Shown here: piece by piece, positions 14,216 through 26,861 of the stretch
How positions within the stretch are numbered: position 1 is the first letter of the stretch
Layout of the letters: each line of letters begins with the position of its first letter
NCBI GenBank assembly: GCA_039096225.1
Contig: JBBPEB010000013.1
Span: 1,142,001 to 1,206,000, forward strand
Source: Blastocystis sp. Blastoise
Lineage: Eukaryota > Sar > Bigyra > Opalinata > Blastocystidae
Direction: 5' to 3'
Length of the DNA stretch: 64,000 nucleotides
Notes under the pieces: model-generated
What the model was told of the DNA's origin: nothing
What the model saw: the letters and a program-made list of their open reading frames with translations, nothing else
Database searches by the model: none
Translations under genes and position numbers: made by a program

Positions 14216-14282
14216 TTTTATGCTCTAGAAGGAGAGAAACAATCATATAGATTGTTTTCAGGTTCAATTCCTGACATAAAGT
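14216..14282 (+). tRNA. tRNA-like element 2
   Basis: Sister of 9992-10060. Acceptor TTTTATG pairs with CATAAAG (one G-U end pair), the D-arm is CTCT/AGAG, the anticodon stem CAATC/GATTG, and the T-arm TCAGG-TTCAATT-CCTGA is identical. Compared with element 1, acceptor pairs 2 (C-G to T-A) and 7 (A-T to G-C) have changed on both sides. The anticodon loop is only 5 nt, so it is unlikely to decode; it may be a pseudo-tRNA or tRNA-derived repeat. Confidence 0.4.
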
Positions 14283-14314
14283 GTTATTTTTTTATTTTTT
14301 AATATTTTATTCAC

Positions 14315-14319
<5 letters not shown>

Positions 14320-14387
<68 letters not shown>
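14320..14387. repeat. (TA)n microsatellite
   Basis: Uninterrupted TA run immediately after tRNA-like element 2, outside any recognisable gene. Confidence 0.8.
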
Positions 14388-14389
<2 letters not shown>

Positions 14390-14499
14390 TCTTTTTTTAA
14401 TTTATTTTAATCCAGTTTAATTTATACTTTTCAATTTTGACCTTATATATATATATCTAACTTTTTATAGTTTTTTTAGACTTCCTCTTCTCAACAACA

Positions 14500-15660
14500 G
14501 TCACAATGAGAACAAATCTATTTATACTCAAACAAATAAATTATCTCTAAACTGTTTGAATCAATCAATATAGACGTGTCTGACATAATTTATCAATTTA
14601 AACTCAATTTTAATAATTAAAAGTAAACAAACCAAACACACATGTCGACTTTAAAACGTTAAACTCAGTATTAAAAGATAGTTTTTATAGAGTGGACATA
14701 AAACATTGATTTAAACAAAAATGAATTAAAATAATTAACTCTTGACACAACTTTACCATTTGACAAAACACTCATCCACAATATTTTCCAAAGTTCTTTT
14801 AGTAAAGTGTTTATATACACATATTATGTATAAAATGAAAGTCAACTTCTTGAATCTCTTTGTTTAAGACAGTGTTTAAAACATTTTGACAAATTAACAA
14901 CCTTTAACTTGCTATTTAAAGCTGATATTTTAAGAGTAAACTTGATTTAACTACTTAAACACAACTGTCATCATCATAACACTTTTAAAGACACTTTACC
15001 ATTTGCTAATACACTTTGATCAAAATATTTTTGTCCCTTCTTTTAATATAATATAGGTCATACACTCTAGTTTAATGACTAAAAGCTCTTATTTTGAATC
15101 TCGTCCTCTAAGTCACTCATTTTTACATTTTCTAAAAATTAAGACCCTTAGAGTTGACTTTTTGGCTCAGTTTTTTTACAGTGCACGAAATTCACGATTT
15201 TGTATAAACTGAAGTAAAAATAAATTTTAAATAATAGTCACAACCCTTCACACATCAACTCTTTAAAAATTATTTTCTTTGTACTTTTGATATGTTGTAG
15301 AGCTACTATAGCTGCACACTAATTAATATCTCTAAATTTTTTATTCAAAGTTTAAGACTATGTTTTACACATTTATTTAAATTTGACAACCTTAAACTAT
15401 TTATTTAAAGCTCTTATTCATAAAATAGACTTAATACATGATTCTAAACATATATAGAAACCCTTTTACTTTTTAAGACACATTTTGTCATTTGGTCATA
15501 CACTTTGACCATCATAATTTTGACTCTCCTTTTAACATAGTATAGAGTTATAAGTCTAGTTTACTAAATAAAAGTCATTATATTGAATCTCTCACTCTAA
15601 GACCACTTAATTCACATTTTTCAAAATTGTGACACTCAAACTCATTATTTTAAGACTTTG
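14500..15660. repeat. Block B of the diverged ~400-bp repeat family
   Basis: Two to three degenerate head-to-tail units. Shared phrases include CATACACTTTGACC, TTTTTGTCC, TTGAATCTC(G/T)C and GATATGTTGTAGAG. It is the counterpart of block A (10330-11170), and in both cases a tRNA-like element lies just to the left. Confidence 0.55.
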
Positions 15661-17784
15661 TTTTAACTATAGTAGTTTGAGGACCTATTGATTACTATGA
15701 TACAATATTAGTCAATTATAAGAAGATCGAAGAAAATATCGATCACTCAAAAATCGTCCTCAGGAGCTCAAAATCGCTACACCTAGGTTTTTTGACCTCC
15801 TGAATCAGAATATCATGTCAAAATAAGAATCTAAATTTGACCGTTAAGGCCTCACGTGTTCAATATGAAAAAGTATTAAAAAATAGATAAATATAAAGAA
15901 TAAACACGGATAACGTATATTGTGGGATTGATAAAAAATCAAGTTTACCCCATGTTTATTTTTCAATTGTCTGGTCAACAATTTTTATCGGGATGATCCC
16001 AAAGAGCCAATCAAAAACGACTCAAAAATCATGTTTTCTGTTCTTTTATTAATAACTTTTTAATTATAAATAATATCGCTTAACCAAATATACGGTGCAC
16101 AACTACATGTTATATCCTATTGAACTGTGTTTCAACGAAAAGTTAACTCCCCGTAAGTTTAGAGGAGTTGCGGCGACAAACTATAGTATACATTAGCCAA
16201 TCAAATGGTTTTTCCAAAAACTGACCAATGGGAATTTTTTTGCCTATTCTCATATATATAGTAATGATTTTCATTTCTATTACTTTAGATATTATATCTT
16301 CTTAAGTGCATATGTACATAATTAATATGCTTATATATATTTACACCTGCTTTTTCCGTTATCAGCCGTTACTTCATATTATTTATACAATGTCTAACTA
16401 TTATATACAATTTACTCCGTTTGTTCTTTTACTCATGATGATATAATATAGAAATCAACTTCTTATTACTTCTTATGGTTTATTTATTGTATTTCTATTT
16501 ATAGATTTATATATATTTTTATACGAATATTGTTCTCTCTTCATGTTATTGTCTTTAAAAATATACTAAAAATAATTATTATCGTCTCTTCTACTCATTT
16601 ATCACTGCCGATTATAAATTCAGTTGATATATGCATTCTTCCTTCTTCTTAACTTCAAATTTTATTTACAAGTTTTTAGTTATCTTCTTTATGATCTACA
16701 TATATAAATATATTCTCATTAAGTCTATGTCAATCTTTCCAATAATTTTTCTTCTGATAATCTTTCAAATGCTAACCTTTATATAATATCATGAATCTTA
16801 ATCTAATACTTATTTCATGCTATTATAATATAAAATCCACATTACTTTCTATTATATCATATATTCTAATACTCTTTCGGATATATATAATCCCTCATAT
16901 GATACTTAATATAGATATAACACATCTTGCTCTTTCCTTTTGAATTCATGTATAAATATAAAATTGTTGGTGTAAACGATTTAAGATTCCACTTTATATA
17001 TATGTTTTGGAAAATAGTATATTCTTTAGGAACCAATTGTTATCACTCTCTTTGTGATATTTGATTGATAAGTCAGGTAAATGATTTTAGTAGTTATTTG
17101 GTTCTTTCTATTGATACATTATGATTGAAAATATATTTTGCTATTTATTTATATATTTAATCTTCTTGATTAGATATACTATTTGATTTAAGAAGAGTAT
17201 ACTTTATAGTTGTATATTATACTTTTGATTGAATAAAGATTCTTATTAGTATTGGATATTGTTTTAAAGTATTATACTAGAGAGATTAGTATATATGAAA
17301 TAATTACTTCTAAAATAATATTTATTTTTCATATAAGTAATAATATTTCTCAGTTATTCGTTTGATCTGAATATAATAGTACTTGAAAAAGAATATAATT
17401 AGAAAAATAATTGAAATATAGATAAAAATTATTAAGGAATAGTGATTCTAATTAAGAAACTATATACTATTGATATAATCAAATATATAAAGGAATATTC
17501 AATGTCATCTATTTATAATTATATTTAAAAGATAACAGTATATCTTCTTGAGTTAATTAAAACAATACAAATTATAATGTAACAATAAAACATTATGGAA
17601 TACAAATAGTTAATATAATGAAAACAATATAAATATATAAATATTAATAGTAAAAGAAATCAATGTACTTTGTAGTATAAATACAGTAATTAAGTAGTTG
17701 GATTAGATTAGTGATTTTGTTGCTAGATGTTATCAATCGAGTTTCTTTTTCTTTAATTTATCTATATATAATTAAGAATAGATT
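15661..17784. other. AT-rich stretch 3' of the hAT transposase gene
   Basis: No gene supported. The part at 15660-16250 is less AT-rich and free of microsatellites, so it may be transposon-derived. I searched for a terminal inverted repeat matching the other end (CAGGGGTCACC) and did not find one. Confidence 0.35.
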
Positions 17785-20466
17785 CTATATTATGTGAATT
17801 ATGAATATAATACTTATAATATACATACGCTCTAAAACAGTAGTTATAAGTGATGAAGAATCAATGATATCAGAAGTTAATCCAATTGTCATTTGGGTTG
17901 TTGGATTAATAGTGTTTCTGTATTTGTTTTTTATATACACGAGATGACTGAAACCGCTCTCACAGAGATATGAAGTTGCAAAGGGAAGAAAACATTTCTT
18001 GGCTATATCATATAATAATGGAAAACGACTCTTATGGCTTATATAGAACTCATCTATTGGTACGTTATTAAATTCTTCTCTACATGTTTTATCAGCAAGT
18101 AAACAGAAATACTCTTCTTTAACATGAAACTCCATTTTATTTTCGTCAGCTACTTTTGAAAATGGATTAGTAATCCAATATAAAGAATGATCAATAAGAT
18201 TAGTTGTTGGTGTATTTTTTGGTTTTTTTATGTTACTATTCGTTTTCTTCTGCTTTTTATTCTTTTGTACTTCTCCTTGATTTGTATTATTACTTATTTC
18301 ATTTGGAATGATTGCCCCAAGAGTTATTATACAATTGATATTAGCCTGAATTATATTTATATTACTAATGATTCCATTGTATTGTCCTTGAATACTACTA
18401 TTAGGGAAATTATTAAGAACACCAGAAATACTACCTAAAGTGTATCCATATACTAAATATGGAAAGTCAATTCTAATCGTTACTTGAGTTTCTATTAATT
18501 GCTGAGTAACTATGTCAACATAGGTTATTAAGCCATTTACAACTCCATTTGGAGATACGCAACCTTGTAATGATCCAAGAATATTAAATTGGTTTGATAC
18601 TACTGATGTATTGTTATTAACATTACTATTCACTTCATGAGATATATTTGATGTATTATGTGTATTTTCTTGGTCTATTAAATATTCATTAAGGTCTTGA
18701 AGATACGATTCATCACTACCAATATAATTTAGTATTTCTGGGAAATAATTCAGTAAATTACGTCGAAGAGTTATTAGATGATTTTTGATATAAAATATGA
18801 TTGAATTAATATCAAGCTTGGTTGTAGATACATAATCCTTAAGTTTCGTAAATGATGAATAATCGTTATTATTTATTAGTCTTTCTAATCTCAACGATAA
18901 TTTTATAAATAAATCCTTCATAATGTCTATTAACCCAAATATATATCTATGCTGTCCTTGCATTGATTTATTACAATCATAGAATAAACTGGTAACATCC
19001 TCAAGGTATAACATTGAAGCTATGAAGTTAGTATCAATAATGGTGTTATATAAGTCCTTCTTTTCTTTATCCTTTTTTATTACTAGTGTTATTCCATTTC
19101 TAAGTAAATTAAATCTTTTAATTGATGAATGGCATGAAAGCCATCTTGTAGGGCAATAAAGGAGAAGTTTATAACTTCTAATATTTTTTTCCTTTTTTTC
19201 TTCCTTCTTATCATTACTATAAACTTCATGAATATTATTATCTATATTATTATCTGTATCAGATGTATCTAAAAGGGATTCAACTACTTTATTATATTCT
19301 ATCTCTAAAGAAGATATATTATTAGGGGAATCAGGTATGTTATCTTGAGGAGAGAAGATAGAAGAGGTTAATGAATATTCATTATCAATATTGTAATTAT
19401 TGGATTCGTCTTGTCTAACAGCAGACTTCTTTATATATGAAATTATCTCAACAGCACTTTTGAATATATTAGTGAAGTATTTTGGTAAACAGTTTACACA
19501 GAGTTCTTCTCTATGAAGAAAACAGTGGATGAACATACAATTCTTATTCTTCTCTAGTACTCGTGTTTTGAAGGAGTTTTTGTCTCCATTCATATTCGAA
19601 GCACCGTCAAAAGTAGCTGATACGCAATTATTCCACAGAAGGTTATTATTATTAAAGAAATTATCTACCATGTTAAATATATTATCACCTGTTTTGGAAC
19701 TAATCTGAAAAATACTTAAAAATGATTCAGTAAACTTTTTATTATATTCGTATCTAGCATAAACGAGTAAATAGGATTTCATTTCTATGTCAGTTGACTC
19801 GTCAAGCTGAATAGAAAATGATCCTGATTGTCTTATCCTATTTATTACTTCTTGTTGAATTGTCAAAGCAATTTCATCACTTTTTCTTTTGATACTGCTT
19901 GAGGATAACGGAAGATTAGAAAGGACTTTGACATTCTTTAACCTTTCATATTCTTCAATAATAGGTTTAACTAATTTTTCTCCAGTTCTGTAGCTGTATC
20001 CATTCTTTGAAATGGAGTAGGCGATGAAATATGAAAGCTTACTGGATAAATCTGAAAAGCTAAAGAGAGAATTTGAGTATTCTGTGTTTTCATTATGATC
20101 TTTTAAGAGTTCTTGAATGTCATCATATGTGTATTTGCTTAACCCATGTTTATTCTTGAAATGAGTGAAGAGTTTTGAGGCTTCATAACCTTTACACGTG
20201 AGAGTAGACTCACAGATTAAACAAAAATAGGAGTTTTTTGTTAATTTTTTAAATCCATAAACAACTGGATTGGCATTATATCTTTTAACTCCTTCTTTTA
20301 CTTCACTATAATATTTGGATTTAGGATTAATATCTGGTTTATTATTCGTTTCTTCTGTAATTATGTCATCATCTTTTTTTTTTCGTCTGTTGTAGACTTG
20401 TCAATCTATATATATATATATATATTACTATTAATATACTTGTAATTTTTTAAAGTACTGTTCCAT
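17785..20466 (-). mobile_element. hAT-superfamily transposase gene (ZBED-like)
   Basis: A cut-and-paste DNA transposase of the hAT superfamily, closest in style to the ZBED5/SCAND3 group. An N-terminal BED-type zinc finger (FCLICESTLTCKG..FTHFKNKHG, about 20172-20225) is followed by the RNase-H-like core (SFSIQLDESTDIEMKSYLLV; FDGASNMNG; HCFLHREELCVNCLP; CPTRWLS) and a C-terminal hATC dimerisation region (FLPFATSYLCESGFS). The uninterrupted frame from 17785 runs up to about 20395. A likely first exon with ATG at 20466 (MEQYFKKLQ) is joined through a 34-nt TA intron (20406-20439). That junction leads to a frame mismatch at an A10 run (20384-20393 region, minus strand), so one base appears to be missing. 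Activity cannot be judged; the left terminal repeat is not found. Confidence 0.8.
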
Positions 20467-20647
20467 GTATTTAAACAATAAAAAAAGTTTATCTAATATA
20501 GAATGTTCTTTTTGGTTTAGCAAAACATTTTCCCTTATATTTTTGTTTTTCCCGTGTTTTCATCACTTAAAATAACTATGAAAATCACGGTAATAAAAAA
20601 GTAACTTTGTTATTTAAGCGCAAAAATTTTGGTCCTTTCGCTTAACG

Positions 20648-20669
20648 AGTAACTACGTGGTGACCCCTG
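20648..20669 (-). repeat. Candidate hAT terminal inverted repeat
   Basis: Read on the minus strand the sequence starts CAGGGGTCACCACGTAG, the form expected for hAT ends (CAGGG..). The next 8 bases on the plus strand, TTATTCAG (20670-20677), would be the target duplication. I did not find the matching left end. Confidence 0.35.
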
Positions 20670-21081
20670 TTATTCAGGTCAATGCAAACGAGGAAATATA
20701 GGTCATATTTTATATCAATGTACAGTGAATAAAGATACAAATTCTATTGACTGGGTAGTTGTTGAAGAAAGTTGTACGAGTATCTTATTAATATCCACAA
20801 TTGTTATTGCTGTTACTCTATTGGTTGGTATTATTGTTCTTCTTTATGTTTTTAGAACAGTAGAAAAGAAAAGATTGTATATAGAATATTATTTAATTTA
20901 TTATTATTTTAATAGTATTTATGGTTGATTATCTGTGTTATTTTATTTATCATAATTATAAGATCTATTAGTTTATAATTACAAATATATATATAGGGAT
21001 ACAATTCAGGCATTAAAGAAAAAAGCTGGTGGCATTGATTATACAAATAATTATGATAGTGGTGCTCCAATTGTTATTTAA
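20670..21081 (+). pseudogene. 3' end of a single-pass membrane-protein gene, 5'-truncated
   Basis: An open frame runs from the hAT end: a short Cys-containing extracellular part (CYSGQCKRGN..YQCTVNK..EESC), a transmembrane helix (ILLISTIVIAVTLLVGIIVL) and a short basic cytoplasmic tail. One intron (20876-20998, GTATAT..ATATAG) joins RTVEKKRL to DTIQALKKKAGG, and the stop is TAA at 21079-21081. No start or upstream exon is seen, because the candidate transposon end directly abuts the coding frame. Likely the remains of a type I membrane receptor-like gene interrupted by the hAT element, or the tail of a gene whose 5' part lies beyond the transposon. Confidence 0.5.
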
Positions 21082-22611
21082 TTATAAATTATTATTGATA
21101 ACCATTTATTTCATATTGATTGCAGATTCATACATATAACGAGCAGTTATTGAATATTGTTTTGTTTATAATATGTAATGATTGAATAAATTCAGATAAT
21201 TCAATAATAGAACAACAGTAATGGACAATATTCATTTTGATTAATATCTCATTTGATCATACGAATAATTACGCAGAGTATAACAATATAATCATGACAC
21301 AATTGCCAAGCATCTCAAAATTTAAAAGTTATTCTGATATAAAATATGACGATGCTTGAAGTAAATGATTATTACCACATATTACACAAGCTGAAATATT
21401 CATATACCAATGATGAAGTGACGAAAAACGAATTGATAATTTGAAATATGAATTAATGCAGAATTTTTGATAGGAGTACTTCTGTTTTGTGTGTAAACTG
21501 TAGAGTAACAATTTTTGTTATTCTGAAATAGTTTTGATTATTTGAAAATAATGACTGACAAAATCACAATAGATACAGAGTAATATCTCGGCATCAGAAG
21601 TTTTTTAAATTCATCTTTGATAGATCATACAACTAATCACTGTTGATCCTTTTTTGAAACCATTTTCATCAAGAAAATTGGCATTATGTTCTCAAGTAGA
21701 GTGACGTACTAACGACCCTATAGAGTTTATAGATAAGTCAAAGATATGAATAAATATGTAAGTAATATAAAAAATAAAAAAATCGGAATTAAGTGGCAGA
21801 TTAACGCCTTCGGTGCTATCTTTTCTTAATTAATCGATAAAGAATCGTATAATCTAATAGATTATGAATTTTTAATAAAAAAATGCGAAAAAAAAAAATG
21901 GATGGTGATACATCTCTAAATAAGACTGTTATATTCTCTATTACAGCTTTTTGATTTTCATTTTTGTTCACATATCTACAAAATATAACTTCAATTCAAA
22001 GAATATGAAGCAATTCTTGCAGATAATGTGGAAAAAACACCGGTCTTCTTTCAGTACACTTCAAATAGTATAAGACTTTCAAATAAATATCTAAAATAAC
22101 ATAATAATACTTAGGAAAAAAGATAGAATTCTTCATAGCGATGTCTTAAGAACTGAGCGATTGTAAGTCGTTTTTCCTTGTTGGAATCTGAAGAAGAGAA
22201 TGACGCACTAAAAACATTATCTTTCGCCATTAGTTTCATTTTAGGCACATATAAAAGAGTGGTCAGCAGGGTCCTTATTTCATCCAATCAAGTTGGATAT
22301 TTGTTTCAATATCTATATGATGTGGTTGTGTCTCTATATAAATAACCGTGGAATTTCTTTTCTTTCTAGTGTAATCATTGATAATTTCATGTTGTCGAAA
22401 AAGTGCCTCCATAATTGGATAATTTGGTGAAATAGGTTTGTGGCTAATAAAATAAAGATCTAACTCCAGGGGTAAAAAGAGTCGACACAAATAAGCGATT
22501 CTCCAATCATGTAGGGGTAAACCAAAAGTAAGAAATTAAAAGGACTTCGATGAATAATGAAATAAATTTTAAAAAACAACACTTTTTTTTTATTTTCAAT
22601 ATAGAAAGAAA
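21082..22611. other. Intergenic stretch upstream of Ca2+ ATPase copy 1
   Basis: No gene supported. A 71-codon minus-strand frame at 22275-22490 has protein-like composition but no motif, flanking exons or relatives that I recognise. Confidence 0.4.
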
Positions 22612-23329
22612 TGGCTACAGATACTGTTAGTATTAAAACTGTATGGTTAAGAGAACTATATTATTTTATGATTCATATATAGGGAGACTTTGAATGGACT
22701 GCTGATGACTTAGGTTGTCCAGGACCACAAAACAAAGAAGCTTTGTTTGATTGGCAAAAGGATTACAATGGCGTTAATGCATTAGAGCGCTTCGGAGGCA
22801 TTGCCGGATTGGTCAAATCATTAAAAACAGACACGGAAAAGGTGAGTTGTTGATTGTCAAGTAAATTTGTTTAGGGTCTTACAACCGAACAAGCCGAGGA
22901 TGAGGAGCGTCTGCAAACGTATGGGAGCAATTACCAGCCACCCAAGAAGTCCAAGAACTATATGCAATTGGTTCTTGAAGAATTCAAAGAATTAACAATG
23001 ATTATTCTTACTATTGCTGGTGTTGTGTCTCTTGCTTTGGGTATCGCGACTGACCCAGAAGGAACAGGTATGATTATAAATAAATACAACTTGGAGTTAA
23101 TAAATAAATATATTTCTTTTATAGGTTGGATTGAAGGATTCTCTATTATTCTTGCCGTACTTATTTGTGTAAACGTTGGTGCTGTTAACAATTATCAAAA
23201 AGAAAAACAATTCCAACAGTTAAATGAAGCTAATGAAAGAGAATTTGTTAAAGTATATATATATTGACTTTATAATATATATAAAGTTGATATTTTATAA
23301 ATAATAATAATAAAAATCATAATAATAAT

Positions 23330-23367
<38 letters not shown>

Positions 23368-26300
23368 TATATATAATATAATATATAGGTGACTCGTGAT
23401 GGTAAGATCGTTGAGATTTTGATATATGATATAGTAGTAGGTGATATAGTTCATATAAATCAGGGTGATAGTATACCATGTGATGGTATATTTATAGCGG
23501 GTAATAAGTTGTCTATAAATGAGAGTAAGTTAACAGGAGAGAGTGATAATGTGATAAAGAATGAGAAAGATCCATTTTTGATATCTTCAACAGAATGTTT
23601 TGAAGGTAGTTGTATAATGTTAGTAACATCAGTAGGAAAGAATAGTGTATTTGGTCGTATGAAATTATTAATAGAAGGTCAAGGTGAAGAACAAACGCCA
23701 CTTCAATTAAAATTAGAAGATTTAACTAAATTTTTATCTACTATTGGTTTAGTAACATGTGGTGTTACTTTATTAGGTATGCTTATTATATATGGTGTAA
23801 GGTATGTAAGATAGAATATATAATAATAATAATAATAAATATATATAAATATATATATATAGATTAGGAAATGAATATGCTGATAAAGAATTTGAATGGA
23901 CAGCAAAGATTGCAAGTGATATATTAGAAATAGTTATTACAGCTGTATCAATGTTAGTTTTAGCTATTCCTGAAGGTTTACCTCTTGCTGTTACTCTTGC
24001 TCTTGCTTATTCTGTTAAACAAATGATGAAAGATAATAATTTAGTATATAAATATAATAAAAATAATAATAATATAATATATAATAAATATAAATATACT
24101 ATAGGTTCGTCATTTAAGTGCTTGTGAAACAATGGGTGGAGCTACAGCTATTTGTAGTGATAAGACAGGTACATTAACTCAAGGTAAGATGAGTGTAGTT
24201 CAAATATGTGAAATGGATAATATAAATAAGAATTTTCATTATTTAAATGAGAATAAAAGTGGAGAAAAAGAAGAATATGAAGAATTTTTAAATAAATGTA
24301 AGAATTTAGATATAAAATATAAAGAAAAGTTATTAGAATGTTGTATATTAAATAATGATGGTTTTTTAAGTAAAGATGAAGAAGGTGAGATAAAAGGAGT
24401 AGGAAGTCCTTTGGATATAGCTTTAATTCATTGGTGTAATCGTTTAGGTATGAATTATGAAGATATTCGTAAGATGTATCCAAATATGGAAGTAATGAAA
24501 GAAGAAGATCGTAATAGAATAGAGAAAGGTGTGATACGTCATTTTGCTTTTCATAGTAATCGTAAGAGATGTTCTTGTTTAGTTAAATATGATAATAATC
24601 ATTATCGTTTATATGTAAAAGGTGCTCCTGAGATTTTATTAAGATTAAGTGATTATGTAGTAGATAATAAAGATATGTTAACTGAATTAACAGGTGAATT
24701 TGAAGAATGTTCTAATGGAAGTATATTAGGTAATGGAAATCGTCGTGAAATAATGAAAGAGAGTGTATATCCAATGGCTACAAATGCTCTTCGTACATTA
24801 GCTATTGCTTATCGTGATTTTGAGAATATAGAAGATTGGGATGAAATGGTTGAATATGAAGATAAGATGAATATAGGTGTAGGTAAATGTCCAAAGATTG
24901 AAAGTCATTTAATATTATTAGGATTTTTAGGTTTTCAAGATCCTGTTCGTCATGAAGTATATATTATATATTATATTATATATTATATATTATATTATTT
25001 ATTATATAATAATATATAAATAAATAATAATAATATATAATAATAATATATAAATAATAATAATTCTTTATAGGTTCCTCATTCTGTAAGTGTTTGTAAT
25101 CATGCTGGTATTCGTGTTCGTATGGTTACTGGTGATAATGTAGCTACTGCTAAAGTAATTGCTCGTCAATGTAATATATATCATGATAAGCCATGGACTG
25201 ATTCTTATGGTATTACTCATTCTAGTGGTATTTGTTTAATGGGTTCTCAATTCCGAGAAATGGCTGGTGGTTTAGTATTACCTGCTCATTTTTATCATGA
25301 ATGTCATTGTAAAGATTGTTCTGAAGAAGATAATTATATAGAGAATTATATAGTATATAGAGGTCAAGAAAAGACTCCTTATCCAAGTATAATTGGTCAT
25401 AAAATATCTGAATGTGATATTTGGACTCCTGAACGAAAAGCTATGGGTAGAAGTGGTTGTACTAGTGAATGTAAAGAACGTGGTTGTATGTATAGTTGTA
25501 AAGATGCTTATGATGATCGTGAAATAGAGAAATATAAGATTGTTCGTAATCAAGGTAAATTTGATGAGATAATAGATACTTTAGATGTAATGGCTCGTGC
25601 TGCTCCTTCTGATAAACAGATTTTAGTAAGTGGATTAATGGAAAGAGATGAAGTAGTAGCTGTTACTGGTGATGGTACTAATGATGGTCCTGCTTTAGCT
25701 AAATCTAGTGTTGGTTTTGCAATGGGTATTGGTGGTACTTCTGTTGCTAAAGAAGCTTCTGATATTATATTAATGGATGATAATTTTTCTTCAATTGTAA
25801 AAGCTTGTATGTGGGGTAGAAATATATATGAAAATATTCGTAAATTTTTACAATTTCAATTAGTAGTTAGTTATGTAGCTGTATTTTTTGCTTTTATTGC
25901 TTCTATGTGGAAAGGAGAAAGTCCTATTCGTGCTGTTCAAATTTTATGGGTTAATTTAGCTATGGATACTATGGCTGGTTTAGCTTTTACTACAGAGAAA
26001 CCAAATGAGAAATTATTAAAGAAGAAACCTTATGGTAAACGTGAAAGTATTATTGCTCCTATAATGTGGCGTAATATATCTGTATCTGTTGTATATAATA
26101 TAATAATATTATTATTAATTCTTGGTTTTGGTGAAGAATGGTTTGAATTAGAAGGACCTAAAAATGATGGAATTAATGAAAATGGAAATACTTTATATAC
26201 TTTTATTTTCCATGTATTTGTATTATTACATGTATTTAATGAATTAAATTCTCGTTGTATTAATAATGAAAGAAATATATTTACTAATTTTAAAAATGCT

Positions 26301-26861
26301 ATTCCTTTCTTTATTATTGTTCTCTCTTCTATTATTATTCAAATTCTTATTGTTCAATTCACTGGACCTGTATTCTCTGTTAAACCATTATCCTGGAAAC
26401 AACATCTATATGCTATTGCTATTGGATTCACTGAAGTCATTCTCTATCAAATAATCGCTTTCATTCCTTATAAATGTTGTGATAAATCTGAAGAAAAATC
26501 TTCTCATCATTATACCTATCAAACTCCTACTCCTACTCCTTCTGCTACTCCTGCTCCTTATTTCGATACTCAGACTCCTATAACTAACTTTGACAAACAA
26601 ATTGAAATTGAAATGACTAAACTTCAAGTTCCTGTTACTACTACTTCTGTTGCTCCTAAACAAGAAGAAACTTATAATGCTGTAGATCATGTTCATGATA
26701 AACCTGTTGCTAAGACTGATGTTAGTGCTCCTATTCAAGAAAAACCTTCAGGTGCAGTTGATGCTGCTATAACTGAACAATCTAAAGATACTGAAGTTAA
26801 ACCTGTTGAACCTACAAAAGAAAATATCAATTCTGAAATTATAAATAATCAAAGTGCATAA
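22612..26861 (+). CDS. Plasma-membrane-type Ca2+-transporting P-type ATPase, copy 1
   Basis: A P2B-type ATPase that pumps Ca2+ out of the cytosol (plasma membrane or vacuole). Exons: 22612-22641, 22683-22841, 22875-23067, 23125-23252, 23389-23801, 23863-24043, 24115-24956, 25074-26861; all joins keep the frame. Motifs in order: M1-M2, A-domain LTGES, PMCA-type M4 [16 protein letters not shown], phosphorylation site [10 protein letters not shown], nucleotide-binding KGAPE, MVTGDN and [11 protein letters not shown] hinge motifs, then M5-M10. The C-terminal tail is Thr/Pro-rich with no obvious calmodulin-binding helix. The start is chosen because exon 1 ([10 protein letters not shown]) splices in frame to [11 protein letters not shown]. 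From 23389 to about 26440 it is nearly identical to copy 2 (55794-60302, opposite strand). Confidence 0.95.

Noticed and set aside
22275-22490. 71-codon minus-strand frame with balanced composition
   Set aside because: No start context, neighbouring exon or recognisable motif; could be a decayed exon but not supportable.
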